Positions 1 through 8,661 of a stretch of 57,703 bases of DNA are shown here, in pieces. This stretch comes from Streptomyces harenosi (GTDB lineage Bacteria; Actinomycetota; Actinomycetes; Streptomycetales; Streptomycetaceae): contig NZ_WYCT01000005.1 in the NCBI RefSeq assembly GCF_011008945.1, positions 1 to 57,703 of the forward strand. Reading direction: 5' to 3'. Position numbers and translations under genes: made by a program. Within the stretch, counting starts at the first letter, position 1. Each line of letters starts with the position of its first letter. The notes beneath the pieces were generated by a model. The model had not been told where the DNA came from, ran no database searches, and saw only the letters and a program-made list of their open reading frames with translations.

Positions 1-1
1 C

Positions 2-1162
2 GTGTCCGCTGGTGGTGTGCCGTGCGCCGCCCGCCCCGTCGCGGGAGACGCCGCCGGCTGGTCCATGGAGGAGCGGCTCTACAACCAGGTGTGGGGCATG
101 TTCGAAGACCTGGCCCGCACTACCGCCGCCTACCGCGGCGCCGTCGACTTCGCCGACTCGCGCAGGGACCGGGAACTCGACCAGATCCTGGCCGACCCGC
201 GCAGCCGGATCAGCGGGCAGGGCGACGCCGCCCGGGAGGCGGCCCGCGTCCGCCACGCCGAGCTCGTCGACCGGGCCCGGGAGGCGCTCGACCGGGACCT
301 CGCCCAGCTCGCCGCCGAGGCGGAGGTCGTCGAGCCCGCGCTGCCACCGGCCTTCGCCCGCTGGGACAGTCCCGTCTGGCACGACTACCGGGTGCCGGAG
401 GCGATGCCCATGGCCCTGCGCCTGGGCGACCTCCGCCTGCCCGAGGCCGGCCGGCTGCGCATCCCCATGCTGGTCCGGCTGCCGCTGGAGCGCGGTCTGT
501 GGATCGACAGCGGAGCCTCCCCGGCTCTCGACGGCGCCTTCGCCGACACCCATGAGCTGCGGCGCCGCGCGCTGGAGTGCGCCGTCGCGCACGCGGCCCG
601 GCTGCTGGCCGCGCACCCGGCCGGCGAGTTCACCGTGCACGTCGTCGACCCGGCCGGCTCCGGCGCGCAGGCGCTCGACCCACTGGTGCGGGCCGGGATA
701 CCGGCGGATCCGCCCGCCCTCGGCGCCGGGGGAGTGGCGGAGGTGCTGGCCCGGCTCACCCGGCGGGTCGATCTGGTCCAGATGGCGGTGCGCGGCGGCG
801 CCGCCGACTCGCTGCCCCGGGGCTTCGACACCTCCCAGCGGCTGCTGATCGTCAACGACTTCCCGCACGGCTTCGACGACCGCGCGGTGAACCAGCTCCG
901 CTACCTCGCGGACGAGGGACCGGCCGTCGGCGTCCACCTGATGCTGGTCGCCGACCGCGAGGAGACCGCCGGGTACGGGGCGCTGCTCGACCCGCTGTGG
1001 CGCGGCCTGCTGCGGCTGACCCCGGTGGCCGACGACCACCTCGCCGACCCCTGGGTCGGGCACGCCTGGACGTACGAGCCGCCGCTCGTGCCGCCCGGCG
1101 GCCAGGTGCTCCGGCAGGTGCTCGCCCGGGTCGCCGCGGCCCGCCGCACGGCACGCCACTGA
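2..1162 (+). CDS. FtsK/SpoIIIE-like protein, probably partial at the 5' end
   Basis: The reading frame is open to the left edge and begins with a GTG at base 2, so the true start may lie outside the window; an internal ATG at base 65 is an alternative. Residues about 21-110 are charged and helical, rich in Glu, Arg and Ala, and look coiled-coil-like. Residues about 130-370 resemble a late portion of an FtsK/SpoIIIE ATPase domain: the hydrophobic stretch LLIVNDFP near residue 281 is followed by a segment ending in GVHLMLVADRE, as in the Walker B and strand-order region of that family. I see no Walker A lysine motif, so ATPase activity cannot be claimed. Large Streptomyces proteins of this type are often linked to TerD domains, which would suit the TerC gene downstream. 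The family call is a pattern judgement. Confidence 0.5.
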   Translation: MSAGGVPCAARPVAGDAAGWSMEERLYNQVWGMFEDLARTTAAYRGAVDFADSRRDRELDQILADPRSRISGQGDAAREAARVRHAELVDRAREALDRDLAQLAAEAEVVEPALPPAFARWDSPVWHDYRVPEAMPMALRLGDLRLPEAGRLRIPMLVRLPLERGLWIDSGASPALDGAFADTHELRRRALECAVAHAARLLAAHPAGEFTVHVVDPAGSGAQALDPLVRAGIPADPPALGAGGVAEVLARLTRRVDLVQMAVRGGAADSLPRGFDTSQRLLIVNDFPHGFDDRAVNQLRYLADEGPAVGVHLMLVADREETAGYGALLDPLWRGLLRLTPVADDHLADPWVGHAWTYEPPLVPPGGQVLRQVLARVAAARRTARH

Positions 1163-1270
1163 GCGCGCCCCCTGTGTGTCAAGCGGTCGCAAAGCCCAGG
1201 TGACCAGCGTTTTTGGTGCTCCCTTTGCTTATCTCTTTACTGTTCCTTGGTGATTGGGGTAGTGTCGTCC

Positions 1271-1403
1271 GTACGGAGGGGAGTACTCCCTGTCTGCTGC
1301 GGCGTACCCGTCAATACGGATCAGGCCAGATCCCGGGGCGCCGGCCGTGGGCTCCGGAGCGCGTCGCGCGCCGGATGCCCGGGGTGGAAGAGACCTCCGG
1401 CAG
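1271..1403 (+). promoter_or_regulatory. yybP-ykoY (manganese) riboswitch upstream of terC-family gene
   Basis: The leader of the TerC gene carries the two conserved halves of the yybP-ykoY aptamer: GGGGAGTA at 1278-1285 and the AGACCTCC-type half at 1391-1398. They are held together by a P1 stem of CGGAGG (1274-1279) with CCTCCG (1394-1399). A CGTCAATACGG segment (about 1309-1319) between the halves matches the internal region of known members. This RNA family senses Mn2+ and typically controls TerC-type and P-type metal exporters, which is exactly the gene located about 45 bases downstream. The expression platform is not obvious; the aptamer ends close to the Shine-Dalgarno at 1437-1441, so translational control is possible. 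Confidence 0.82.
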
Positions 1404-1445
1404 CGACGACGCTGACATCTGCCGTTACGTACTGCCGGAGGCGCA

Positions 1446-2447
1446 GTGGAAGTTTCCATGACCCTGTGGGTCCTGACCATCGTGGGCCTCGCCGCCCTGA
1501 TCGCGGTCGACTTCTTCATCGGGCGCAAGCCGCACGATGTGTCGATCAAGGAAGCGGGTATCTGGACGGGCGTCTGGATCGCGCTGGCCTGTGTCTTCGG
1601 GCTCGGTCTGCTCGTCTTCGGCGGCGGCCGGCCCGCCGGTGAGTTCTTCGCCGGCTTCATCACCGAGAAGTCGCTGAGCGTCGACAACCTCTTCGTCTTC
1701 GTCCTGATCATGGCGAAGTTCGCCGTCCCCTCGCAGTACCAGCAGCGGGTGCTGCTCATCGGCGTTCTCATAGCCCTGGTCCTGCGGGCGATCTTCATCG
1801 CGGCCGGTGCCGCCATCCTCGCCAGCTTCTCCTGGGTCTTCTACCTCTTCGGCGCCTTCCTCATCTGGACCGCCTGGAAGCTGATCCAGGAGGCGCGGGC
1901 CGACGAGCAGGACGAGGAGTACGAGGAGAACAAGCTGCTCAAGGCGGTGGAACGCCGTTTCGGCGTCGCCGACCGCTACCACGGCACCAAGCTGTGGATC
2001 CAGCAGAACGGCAAGCGGGTCATGACCCCGATGCTGGTCGTGATGCTGGCGATCGGCACCACCGACGTGCTCTTCGCGCTGGACTCGATCCCGGCGATCT
2101 TCGGCCTGACGCAGGACCCCTACATCGTCTTCACGGCCAACGCGTTCGCGCTGATGGGTCTGCGCCAGCTCTACTTCCTCATCGGCGGCCTGCTGAAGAA
2201 GCTGGTCCACCTCTCCTACGGACTGTCGATCATCCTCGGCTTCATCGGCGTGAAGCTGGTCCTGCACGCCCTGCACGAGTCGGGGGTCCACGTTCCGGAG
2301 ATCAGCATCCCGGTCTCGCTGGGCGTGATCTGCGCCGTCCTGGTCGTCACCACCATCACCAGCCTGAGGGCGTCCCGGAAGCAGGCGGCCGCCGAGGCGG
2401 AGGACCCGCGGGCCGACGGCGCGGAGAAGGACAGCGTCGGGGCCTGA
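1446..2447 (+). CDS. TerC/Alx family integral membrane protein (likely Mn2+ efflux)
   Basis: This 333-residue protein has about eight to nine hydrophobic segments. It shows the TerC hallmarks: ITEKSLSVDNLFVF around residues 72-85 and a second acidic transmembrane motif, GTTDVLFALDSIPAIFG, around 204-220. Asp80, Asp207 and Asp213 are candidate metal ligands. A charged cytoplasmic loop with many Glu residues lies at about 148-170. The GTG start at 1446 follows GGAGG (1437-1441) at a short spacing; an ATG at 1458 is the alternative. TerC proteins export manganese or help load metal onto secreted enzymes, and the riboswitch just upstream supports a manganese role. The gene is monocistronic, followed by a repeat-rich gap. 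Confidence 0.9.
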   Translation: MEVSMTLWVLTIVGLAALIAVDFFIGRKPHDVSIKEAGIWTGVWIALACVFGLGLLVFGGGRPAGEFFAGFITEKSLSVDNLFVFVLIMAKFAVPSQYQQRVLLIGVLIALVLRAIFIAAGAAILASFSWVFYLFGAFLIWTAWKLIQEARADEQDEEYEENKLLKAVERRFGVADRYHGTKLWIQQNGKRVMTPMLVVMLAIGTTDVLFALDSIPAIFGLTQDPYIVFTANAFALMGLRQLYFLIGGLLKKLVHLSYGLSIILGFIGVKLVLHALHESGVHVPEISIPVSLGVICAVLVVTTITSLRASRKQAAAEAEDPRADGAEKDSVGA

Positions 2448-2560
2448 CGGCCGGGTACCGACCGGACCTCCGGCGACGGGAGGGGGCGAGCGGCGTAGCG
2501 CCGGCCGGCCCCTCCCGGTGCCCGTGTACGGGCGGCCGGTGGCGCCCGCCGCGTAGCCGG

Positions 2561-2655
2561 CCCGGGGCCGGCCCCGAGCCCGCCGGCCCGCGGCGCGGGG
2601 CGCCGGGAAGCCGCCCGGGACCGGCCCCGAGTCCGCCGGGCCGCCGGCGCGGGGC
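2561..2655. repeat. Imperfect direct repeat in terC-chaA intergenic region
   Basis: Two GC-rich units of about 41-42 bases (2561-2601 and 2614-2655) repeat at a 53-base period. Both contain CGGCCCCGAG, then CCGCCGG, then GCGCGGGGC. The units can also fold on themselves. They fill the roughly 300-base gap between the TerC gene and the antiporter gene, where I see no coding signal. They may act in transcript ending, but no T-run follows. Confidence 0.6.
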
Positions 2656-2744
2656 TTCCTTCCGCGCTGCGGGCGGCGGGAGGCCCCGGGGCGGCCCCGG
2701 GTGACCGGAATGCGAAAGCCGTCCACCTCTGCGACGATCGCCGC

Positions 2745-3845
2745 ATGATCACTCGGCCCAGGGCGCTCATGGCCCAGTGGACGACCGCCGTGCCGGTGGC
2801 CGCGGTCGTCCTGCTGGTCCTCACCTGGGGACGTGACCTGCCCGGCGCCGTCGTCGCGCTGATGACGCTCGTCCTCGCCGGGGCGGTGCTGGCAGCCGTC
2901 CACCACGCCGAGGTGGTGGCGCACCGGGTCGGCGAGCCCTTCGGCTCCCTCGTCCTCGCCGTCGCCGTCACGATCATCGAGGTGGCTCTGATCGTCACCC
3001 TGATGGCGGACGGCGGGGACAAGAGTTCCACCCTGGCCCGGGACACCGTCTTCGCGGCCGTGATGATCACCTGCAACGGTGTCGTCGGGCTCAGCCTGCT
3101 GGCCGCCTCCCTGCGGCACCGCACGGCCGTCTTCAACCCGGAAGGCACCGGTGCCGCCCTCGCGACGGTCGCGACCCTGGCCACACTCAGCCTGGTACTG
3201 CCGACGTTCACCACGAGCAAGCCGGGCCCGGAGTTCTCCACGGTGCAACTGACCTTCGCGGCGCTCTCCTCCCTCGTCCTGTACGGCCTGTTCATCGCCA
3301 CCCTGACCGTCCGGCACCGCGACTACTTCCTGCCCGTCACCCGGCAGGGCCGCGCCATCACGGCGGAGGACCACGCGGACGCGCCCTCCGCCCGTACCGC
3401 CCTGATCAGCCTGGGGCTGCTGGGGCTCGCCCTGATCGGCGTCGTCGGCCTGGCCAAAGGGGTGTCGCCCACCATCGAGGAAGGGGTGGACGCCGCCGGG
3501 CTGCACCACGCCGTGGTCGGAGTGATCATCGCGTTGCTGGTGCTGCTGCCGGAGACCATCGCCGCGTTGCGCTCCGCGCGCCGCGACCGGGTGCAGACCA
3601 GCCTGAACCTCGCCCTCGGGTCCTCGATGGCCAGCATCGGCCTGACCATCCCCGCGGTCGCCCTGGCGTCGGTGTGGCTGCCGGGACCGCTCGTCCTGGG
3701 CCTCGGTCCCGTGCACATGGTGCTGCTCGCCCTGACCGTGGTCGTCGCCTCCCTCACGGTCGTACCGGGCCGCGCCACACCGTTGCAGGGAGGCGTCCAT
3801 CTGGTGCTGTTCGCCGCCTACCTGGAACTCGCGATCAACCCGTGA
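2745..3845 (+). CDS. chaA: Calcium:proton antiporter, ChaA family
   Basis: This is a 366-residue, roughly 11-helix membrane protein of the CaCA superfamily. The first alpha repeat contains GEPFGSLVLAVAVTIIEVAL (residues 63-82), with Glu79 as the expected ion-binding acid. The second repeat contains LLPETIAALRSARRDRVQTS followed by LNLALGSSMASIGLTIP near residues 265-305. These are the two signature repeats of ChaA, which exchanges cytoplasmic Ca2+ (and Na+ or K+) for protons. The length fits the family. The ATG at 2745 has only a weak ribosome site; no better start is seen. The gene is convergent with the MFS gene, with 62 bases between the stops. Confidence 0.9.
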   Translation: MITRPRALMAQWTTAVPVAAVVLLVLTWGRDLPGAVVALMTLVLAGAVLAAVHHAEVVAHRVGEPFGSLVLAVAVTIIEVALIVTLMADGGDKSSTLARDTVFAAVMITCNGVVGLSLLAASLRHRTAVFNPEGTGAALATVATLATLSLVLPTFTTSKPGPEFSTVQLTFAALSSLVLYGLFIATLTVRHRDYFLPVTRQGRAITAEDHADAPSARTALISLGLLGLALIGVVGLAKGVSPTIEEGVDAAGLHHAVVGVIIALLVLLPETIAALRSARRDRVQTSLNLALGSSMASIGLTIPAVALASVWLPGPLVLGLGPVHMVLLALTVVVASLTVVPGRATPLQGGVHLVLFAAYLELAINP

Positions 3846-3907
3846 GGGCGCTGCCCCCGGCCCCGGCGGCTCACCGGGCGGCCGCGGGCACCCGCCGGAC
3901 CGCCTCC

Positions 3908-5212
3908 TCAGCCGGTGGCGGGCTGCTCCACCGTCACCGGCGCCGGGCGCGTCTCGGGCAGCAGCGCGAAACACCCGAGGCTCAGCAGGGCGAGCACGGT
4001 CAGATACGCCGCCACCCCCCAGGGCACCCGGCCGCCCTGCTCGGCGAGGGCCGTCGCCACGATGGGGGTGAGCGCACCGCCGAGGACACCGCCGAGGTTG
4101 TAGCCGACCGCGGCGCCCGTGCAGCGCACCCGGGGCTCGTACAGCTCCGGGAGATAGGCGGCGATCACCGCGAACATCGTGATGAACGCGAGCATGGCGC
4201 CCAGGAAGCCGACGAACATCGCCGGCGGCGCGCCGGTGGCCAGCAGCGCGACCAGCGGGAACATCCACAGGACCGCGGCCGTGCACCCGGCCAGGCACAG
4301 CGGCCGCCGCCCGTAGCGGTCCCCGAGCAGCGCCACCAGCGGGGTGAGGGCACCCTTGACCAGCACCGCGGCCATGATGCACGTCAGCATGGTGCTGCGG
4401 CTCACCCCCAGCCGCTCCGTCCCGTACGCCAGGGACCACGTGGTCACGGCGTAGAAGATCGCGTAACCGACCGAGAGCGCCCCCGCCGTCAGCAGGACGA
4501 GACGCCAGTGATCGCGCACCACCTCCGCGAGCGGCACGCGCGCGTGGTGGTCGATCTTCAGGAAGCTGGGGCTCTCGGCGAGCGACGACCGCAGCCACAG
4601 CCCGGCCACGGCCAGACCGCCCGCGATCCAGAACGGCACCCGCCAGCCCCACTGGGTGAACTGCGCGTCGGACAGCGCCGCCGACAGCGCCAGCATCACC
4701 CCGTTGGCGAGCAGGAAGCCGACCGAGGGCCCGATCTGCGGAAAACTCGACCACAGCCCGCGCCGCCCGGGGGGAGCGTGTTCGGCCGTCAGCAGCACGG
4801 CCCCGCCCCATTCCCCGCCGAGCCCCAGTCCCTGGAGGAACCGCAGGAACACCAGGAGCACGGGGGCGGCCGCACCGATCGTGTCGTACGCCGGCACACA
4901 GCCGACCGCGACCGTCGAGGCGCCGGTCAGCAGCAGCGAGGCGACCAGGACCGGCCGCCGCCCGCGCCGGTCCCCGATGTGCCCGAACAGCACCGAACCG
5001 AGCGGCCGGGCCACGAAGCCCACCCCGAACGTCGCGAAGGCGGCCAGCGTCCCCGCCAGCGGAGAGAACGCCGGGAAGAACAGCGGCCCCAGCACCAGCG
5101 CCGCCGCCGTCCCGTAGACGAAGAAGTCGTAGAACTCGATCGCCGTCCCGGCGAGCGAGGCGGCGGCGAGCCGCAGCATGGAGGGTGTCCTCACGGTACG
5201 TACATCGTTCAC
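3908..5212 (-). CDS. MFS transporter, metabolite:H+ symporter (MHS) family
   Basis: The product has up to 434 residues and twelve predicted helices. It opens with a conserved AGTAIEFYDFFVYGTAAALV segment and carries the MFS loop motif GHIGDRRGRRP between helices 2 and 3 and LGDRYGRRP between helices 8 and 9. The FLQGLGLGGEWGGAVLLTAEHAP stretch in helix 4 to 5 (here interrupted only for description) is typical of the ShiA/ProP/KgtP group, which import small organic acids or osmolytes with protons. The substrate cannot be read from sequence. The start is either GTG at 5212 or ATG at 5179; the latter has an AGGA eight bases upstream and gives 423 residues. The neighbouring peptidase gene upstream is on the same strand. 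Confidence 0.88.
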   Translation of the reverse strand: MNDVRTVRTPSMLRLAAASLAGTAIEFYDFFVYGTAAALVLGPLFFPAFSPLAGTLAAFATFGVGFVARPLGSVLFGHIGDRRGRRPVLVASLLLTGASTVAVGCVPAYDTIGAAAPVLLVFLRFLQGLGLGGEWGGAVLLTAEHAPPGRRGLWSSFPQIGPSVGFLLANGVMLALSAALSDAQFTQWGWRVPFWIAGGLAVAGLWLRSSLAESPSFLKIDHHARVPLAEVVRDHWRLVLLTAGALSVGYAIFYAVTTWSLAYGTERLGVSRSTMLTCIMAAVLVKGALTPLVALLGDRYGRRPLCLAGCTAAVLWMFPLVALLATGAPPAMFVGFLGAMLAFITMFAVIAAYLPELYEPRVRCTGAAVGYNLGGVLGGALTPIVATALAEQGGRVPWGVAAYLTVLALLSLGCFALLPETRPAPVTVEQPATG

Positions 5213-5281
5213 GCCGCCAGCACTACCCCTGGTGATCGCGGGTTACGGGGGCGCGCGGGGGTGGCGTGAGGGGTACCCGGG

Positions 5282-6327
5282 TCAGTACGTCACGGTGATG
5301 CGCCGGGCGGGTCCGTCCACGCGGATGAGACCCCCGTAGGGGAGGACGAGCTGCGGATCGGTGTGCCCGAAGTCCACATCGAAGACGATCATGATGTCGG
5401 GAGCGTAGGCCCGCATGGCCGCCAGCACGGCCGCACGCTGCTCCGCCGCGTAGCGGGCGCCCTCCTCGGGGGTGCGGGGGCGCGCGAAGGACCACGTCTT
5501 GGGCCGCCCCATCAGCAGGGCCGCGAAACGCCGGAGCAGGCCGCGCTCGCCCATGTTCCGCAAGGTGCGGAAGACCTCGGTGGCGCTCGGCGTCTCCTCC
5601 GACGTCTCCAGGAAGAGCACACCGCCGTCGAACTCCGCCGGATCGCGCGGGATCTCCCGGTCGGCCATGAGCAGCCAGCCGAGGATCTCCAGGCAGCCGC
5701 CCCAGCCGCGGCCCTCCGCCACCCGGTCGGCGCCGACCCAGCTCCACCCGGTCCCGGGCCGGGTGGCCGGCTCCTCGCGGAAGGCGGCGGGGTCGGCCCA
5801 GTCGAGGTCCATGTCGCGCCAGCGCGCGGCCGGGCGCAGCTCGTACGGTCCCGAGGTGAACAGCGCCGCCCGCAGGCAGTCCTCGGTCTGCGGGTGCAGG
5901 GCGCCCGGACGGCCCAGCTCGCACATGACGGACGCGCCGTGGTAGGCGACGATGCCCGTGCGGTGCAGGAAGGCGAGCAGATTGGTGTTGTCGCTCCAGC
6001 CGAAGAACGGCTTGGGGTTGGCGCGTATCAGCGCCCGGTCCGCAGCGGCAGCACCGTGATCTGGTCGTCCCCGCCGATCGAGGCGATCACGGCCTTGACG
6101 TCCGGGTCTGCGAAGGCGGCGTGGAGGTCCTCCGCCCGCTCCCGCGGTGTCGCACCCGTCGTCCGGGTGGCCGGGTACTCGACCGGCTCCAGCCCGAAGA
6201 CCTTCCGCAGCCGCTCCAGGCCCAGTTCGTACGGGAGCGGGAAGAGACCCGGCAGGCCGGCCGAGGGCGAGACCACCGCGACGCGGTCGCCGGGGGAGGG
6301 CTTGGGAGGGTACGAGGGCGTCGTCAT
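5282..6327 (-). pseudogene. S66 family LD-carboxypeptidase, disrupted by a frameshift
   Basis: LD-carboxypeptidases (LdcA/MccF family) trim peptidoglycan tetrapeptides or cleave peptide amides. The first ~95 residues (MTTPSYPPKPSPGDRVAVVS onward, start ATG at 6327) end in a stop after IGGDDQITVLPL. The remainder continues in another frame from DRALIRANPKPFFGWSDNTN. The join at 6040-6043 is explained by loss of one base from a codon before GAC. If repaired, the protein has about 348 residues with all S66 landmarks: nucleophile Ser in GWSDNT, the WGGCLEIL glutamate region, and His in VDFGHTD. A TACCCT element six bases before the ATG suggests a leaderless transcript. It may be a true recent pseudogene or a draft-sequence error; I cannot tell which. 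Confidence 0.8.
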
Positions 6328-6431
6328 GCCGGGAGGGTACGGCCGGCCGGCCCGCCGGGGCACCGTGATAAACCGGGTCGAGCAGCGGCCGCCGAACGCG
6401 CCGCCCGCCCCTCGAACGGACCGGAGGAACC

Positions 6432-6905
6432 GTGCCCCGCACCCTGGCCAACGCCCCGATCATGATTCTCAACGGCCCCAATCTGAACCTGCTCGGCCAG
6501 CGTCAGCCGGAGATCTACGGGTCCGACACCCTCGCCGACGTCGAGGCGATGTGCGCCGAGGCGGCGGCCGCGCACGGCGGCACGGTGGACTTCCGCCAGT
6601 CCAACCACGAGGGGGAGCTGGTCGACTGGATCCACGAGGCGCGGCTGCACCACTGCGGGATCGTGATCAACCCGGCCGCCTACTCGCACACCTCCGTGGC
6701 GATCCTCGACGCGCTCAACACCTGTGACGGCCTGCCGGTGGTGGAGGTCCACATCTCCAACATCCACCAGCGCGAGCCGTTCCGGCACCACTCCTACGTC
6801 TCGCTGCGCGCCGACGGGGTCATCGCCGGGTGCGGAGTGCAGGGCTACGTCTTCGGCGTGGAGCGCGTCGCGGCGCTGGCGGGGGCGGCGCGGGCCGAGG
6901 CGTGA
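6432..6905 (+). CDS. aroQ: Type II 3-dehydroquinate dehydratase
   Basis: This 157-residue enzyme dehydrates 3-dehydroquinate to 3-dehydroshikimate in the shikimate pathway or in quinate catabolism. All type II landmarks are visible: NGPNLNLLG (14-22), Arg24, catalytic Tyr29 in [14 protein letters not shown] (80-88), and [12 protein letters not shown] (104-115) with the catalytic His107 and Arg114. The family usually assembles as dodecamers of about 150 residues, so the length is normal. The GTG start at 6432 is preceded by GGAGG at 6423-6427. It is divergent from the broken peptidase gene (105 bases between the starts) and convergent with the hydrolase gene across a repeat-rich terminator region. 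Confidence 0.96.
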   Translation: MPRTLANAPIMILNGPNLNLLGQRQPEIYGSDTLADVEAMCAEAAAAHGGTVDFRQSNHEGELVDWIHEARLHHCGIVINPAAYSHTSVAILDALNTCDGLPVVEVHISNIHQREPFRHHSYVSLRADGVIAGCGVQGYVFGVERVAALAGAARAEA

Positions 6906-7031
6906 GCCGCGGGGCCCGGGGCCGGGTCGGCCCCCGCGTGCCGTCGCGTCCCGGGCCGCTCCCCGAGGCGGCGGTCCTCGGGCCGGACGCCCGCGCGTGC
7001 GCCCCGGCGCATCCCCGGATCTTCCCCAGCC

Positions 7032-7115
7032 GACACACGCGCGGGCCCGTCACGCGCGCGGGCCCGTCACGCGCGCGGGCCCGTCACGCGCGCGGGCCCG
7101 TCCCACGCGTGTGTC
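7032..7115. repeat. 17-bp tandem repeat framed by an inverted repeat (likely bidirectional terminator)
   Basis: Between the convergent aroQ and hydrolase genes lie three exact copies of a 17-base unit, CACGCGCGCGGGCCCGT (7051-7067, 7068-7084, 7085-7101), preceded by a 15-base copy at 7036-7050. The array is bracketed by perfect 10-base arms, GACACACGCG (7032-7041) and CGCGTGTGTC (7106-7115). Each unit contains the palindrome GGGCCC. The arrangement reads like a terminator hairpin whose loop has grown by tandem duplication. Confidence 0.8.
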
Positions 7116-7131
7116 CCGCGTCAGCGCGTGA

Positions 7132-7788
7132 TCACCAGCCGCGCGCGTGCCACTCCGGCAGATGCGGCCGTTCCGCGCCCAGGGTGGTGTCGTTGCCGTG
7201 CCCCGGGTAGACCCACGACTCGTCCGGGAGGACGTCGAAGATCTTCGTCTCCACGTCGTGGATCAGGCTGGCGAACGCCCTGGGGTCCTTGCGGGTGTTG
7301 CCCACGCCACCGGGGAACAGGCAGTCGCCCGTGAAGACGTGGGGGTGCCCGTGCGGGTCGTCGTAGACCAGGGCGATGGAGCCCGGCGTGTGCCCCACCA
7401 GATGGCGGGCGGTCAGCTCCACCTGCCCCACGCGGATGGTGTCGCCGTCGTCGACCAGGACGTCGGTCGGCACCGGGATGCCCTCGGCGTCGTGGCGGCC
7501 CGCGTAGGTGCGGGCGCCGGTGGCCGCGACCACCTCGGCGAGCGCCTGCCAGTGGTCGCCGTGGCGGTGGGTGGTGACGACGGAGGCGATGCCGTCGTCA
7601 CCGATCATGCCGAGCAGGGTGCCGGCGTCGTCGGCCGCGTCGATCAGCAGTTGCTCGTCCGTGGCCCGGCAGCGCAGCAGATAGGCGTTGTTGTCCATCG
7701 GGCCGACCGCGATCTTGGTGATCATCAGGTCCTTGAGCTCGTGCACGTCGGCGGGCCCGCCGACCCTCACCTCTCCGCTGTACGTCAT
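7132..7788 (-). CDS. Metallo-beta-lactamase-fold hydrolase (glyoxalase II-like)
   Basis: This 218-residue cytoplasmic protein has the full di-metal site of the MBL fold: THRHGDH at residues 73-79 (His74, His76, Asp78, His79), His133 in VGHTPGS, Asp155 in FTGDCLF and His197 in YPGHGND. The VGHTPGSIALVYD and YPGHG motifs are typical of the glyoxalase II-like subgroup that hydrolyses thioesters such as S-lactoylglutathione. Streptomyces use mycothiol, so a mycothiol thioester is a reasonable but unproven substrate. The ATG start is at 7788. The next gene upstream on the same strand ends 41 bases away and belongs to a family with mycothiol-dependent members, so the two may be co-transcribed. Confidence 0.88.
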   Translation of the reverse strand: MTYSGEVRVGGPADVHELKDLMITKIAVGPMDNNAYLLRCRATDEQLLIDAADDAGTLLGMIGDDGIASVVTTHRHGDHWQALAEVVAATGARTYAGRHDAEGIPVPTDVLVDDGDTIRVGQVELTARHLVGHTPGSIALVYDDPHGHPHVFTGDCLFPGGVGNTRKDPRAFASLIHDVETKIFDVLPDESWVYPGHGNDTTLGAERPHLPEWHARGW

Positions 7789-7829
7789 GCCGGTCAGCCT
7801 AGCGCCGCGGGCGCCGGCCGGGGCGCCCT

Positions 7830-8516
7830 CTACAGCGGGGGAAGCGCCGGGAGCGGGCCGCCCGTCACCGCCAGCGCCGACCCGTCGCGGCGCCCGGCCA
7901 GCCATCCGAGCAGGTCCGCCCGGTTCCCCGTGACGGTGACCGCGGGGGCGTCCGCCTCCCGGCCCGTGCGCCACGCGCGCGTGCCGTCGGTCAGGCGGGC
8001 GGGCGGCACCTCCGGGTGGCCGGTGAACCGCTCGGTGAGGAAGGCGATCTCCCGCTCGGTGAAGTCCGCCGGAAGATCCTCCAGCTCGTAGCCGGTCGCG
8101 AGGTCGACGTGGTGCAGCTCCACCTCCACCCACCGCCGGAAGGGGACCCGCCGCGCGGAGTCGGTGACCCCGTTGCGCAGCTCCACCGTGCGGGACCAGT
8201 CCCCGGGGGCGGCCCCGGCCGCCTCGAAGCGGGCCGCGCTCTCGCGCAGGTCGGCGAGGTGGACGTCGAGGGGGCGCGCGGCGTCCCGCTCGATGTCGGC
8301 GTCCCGGGCCTCGCCGGAGACGTACATGGGGCGGCCCTCGAGGACGTTCACCAGAGCGTCCGCGTTGCGGGCGAGGTGGGCGAGGACATGGCCGCGCGTC
8401 CAGCCCGGCAGCCGTGACGGCTCCGTCACAGCCGCGTTGTCCAGTTTGCCGACCGCGGTGAGCAGCCGTTCGGTAGCGTCACGTACAGAGGCCAGGTCAT
8501 GCGCGTGATCCATCAT
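7830..8516 (-). CDS. Maleylpyruvate isomerase-family (MDMPI/DinB-like) mycothiol-dependent protein
   Basis: The product of about 228 residues begins with an N-terminal helical DinB-like domain, with LPGWTRGHVLAHLARNADAL at about residues 36-55 and WVEVELHHVDLATGY in the middle. These two segments carry the metal-binding His residues of the mycothiol-dependent maleylpyruvate isomerase family. The C-terminal part (AWRTGREADAPAVTVTGNRA, then DLLGWLAGR) matches the small sterol-carrier-like domain often attached. The substrate is not predictable. Two adjacent ATG codons (8516 and 8513) are possible starts, with AGGG just upstream. Confidence 0.8.
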   Translation of the reverse strand: MMDHAHDLASVRDATERLLTAVGKLDNAAVTEPSRLPGWTRGHVLAHLARNADALVNVLEGRPMYVSGEARDADIERDAARPLDVHLADLRESAARFEAAGAAPGDWSRTVELRNGVTDSARRVPFRRWVEVELHHVDLATGYELEDLPADFTEREIAFLTERFTGHPEVPPARLTDGTRAWRTGREADAPAVTVTGNRADLLGWLAGRRDGSALAVTGGPLPALPPL

Positions 8517-8661
8517 GCTGCTGACCCTAGACCGCGCCACACCTTCGGGTGAAGGTGGCCGACCGTCCCCGCAAATCGAATGCACGTGCTATATGGTCGG
8601 GCATGGCGTCGGGCATGCTGGATAGCCGGGGTTTGTTGACAACCCGTGAATCCGACCGGCG

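Noticed and set aside
1425..4811. Very long minus-strand frame opposite terC and chaA
   Set aside because: A GC-bias artefact: its protein is low-complexity Arg/Gly/Gln/Asp text, while the opposite strand encodes clear TerC and ChaA proteins and another minus-strand frame encodes the real MFS transporter.
8577..8588. GAATGCACGTGC as a LexA (SOS) box before uvrA
   Set aside because: Only a partial match to GAAC-N4-GTTC and less convincing than the exact RecA-independent promoter nearby.
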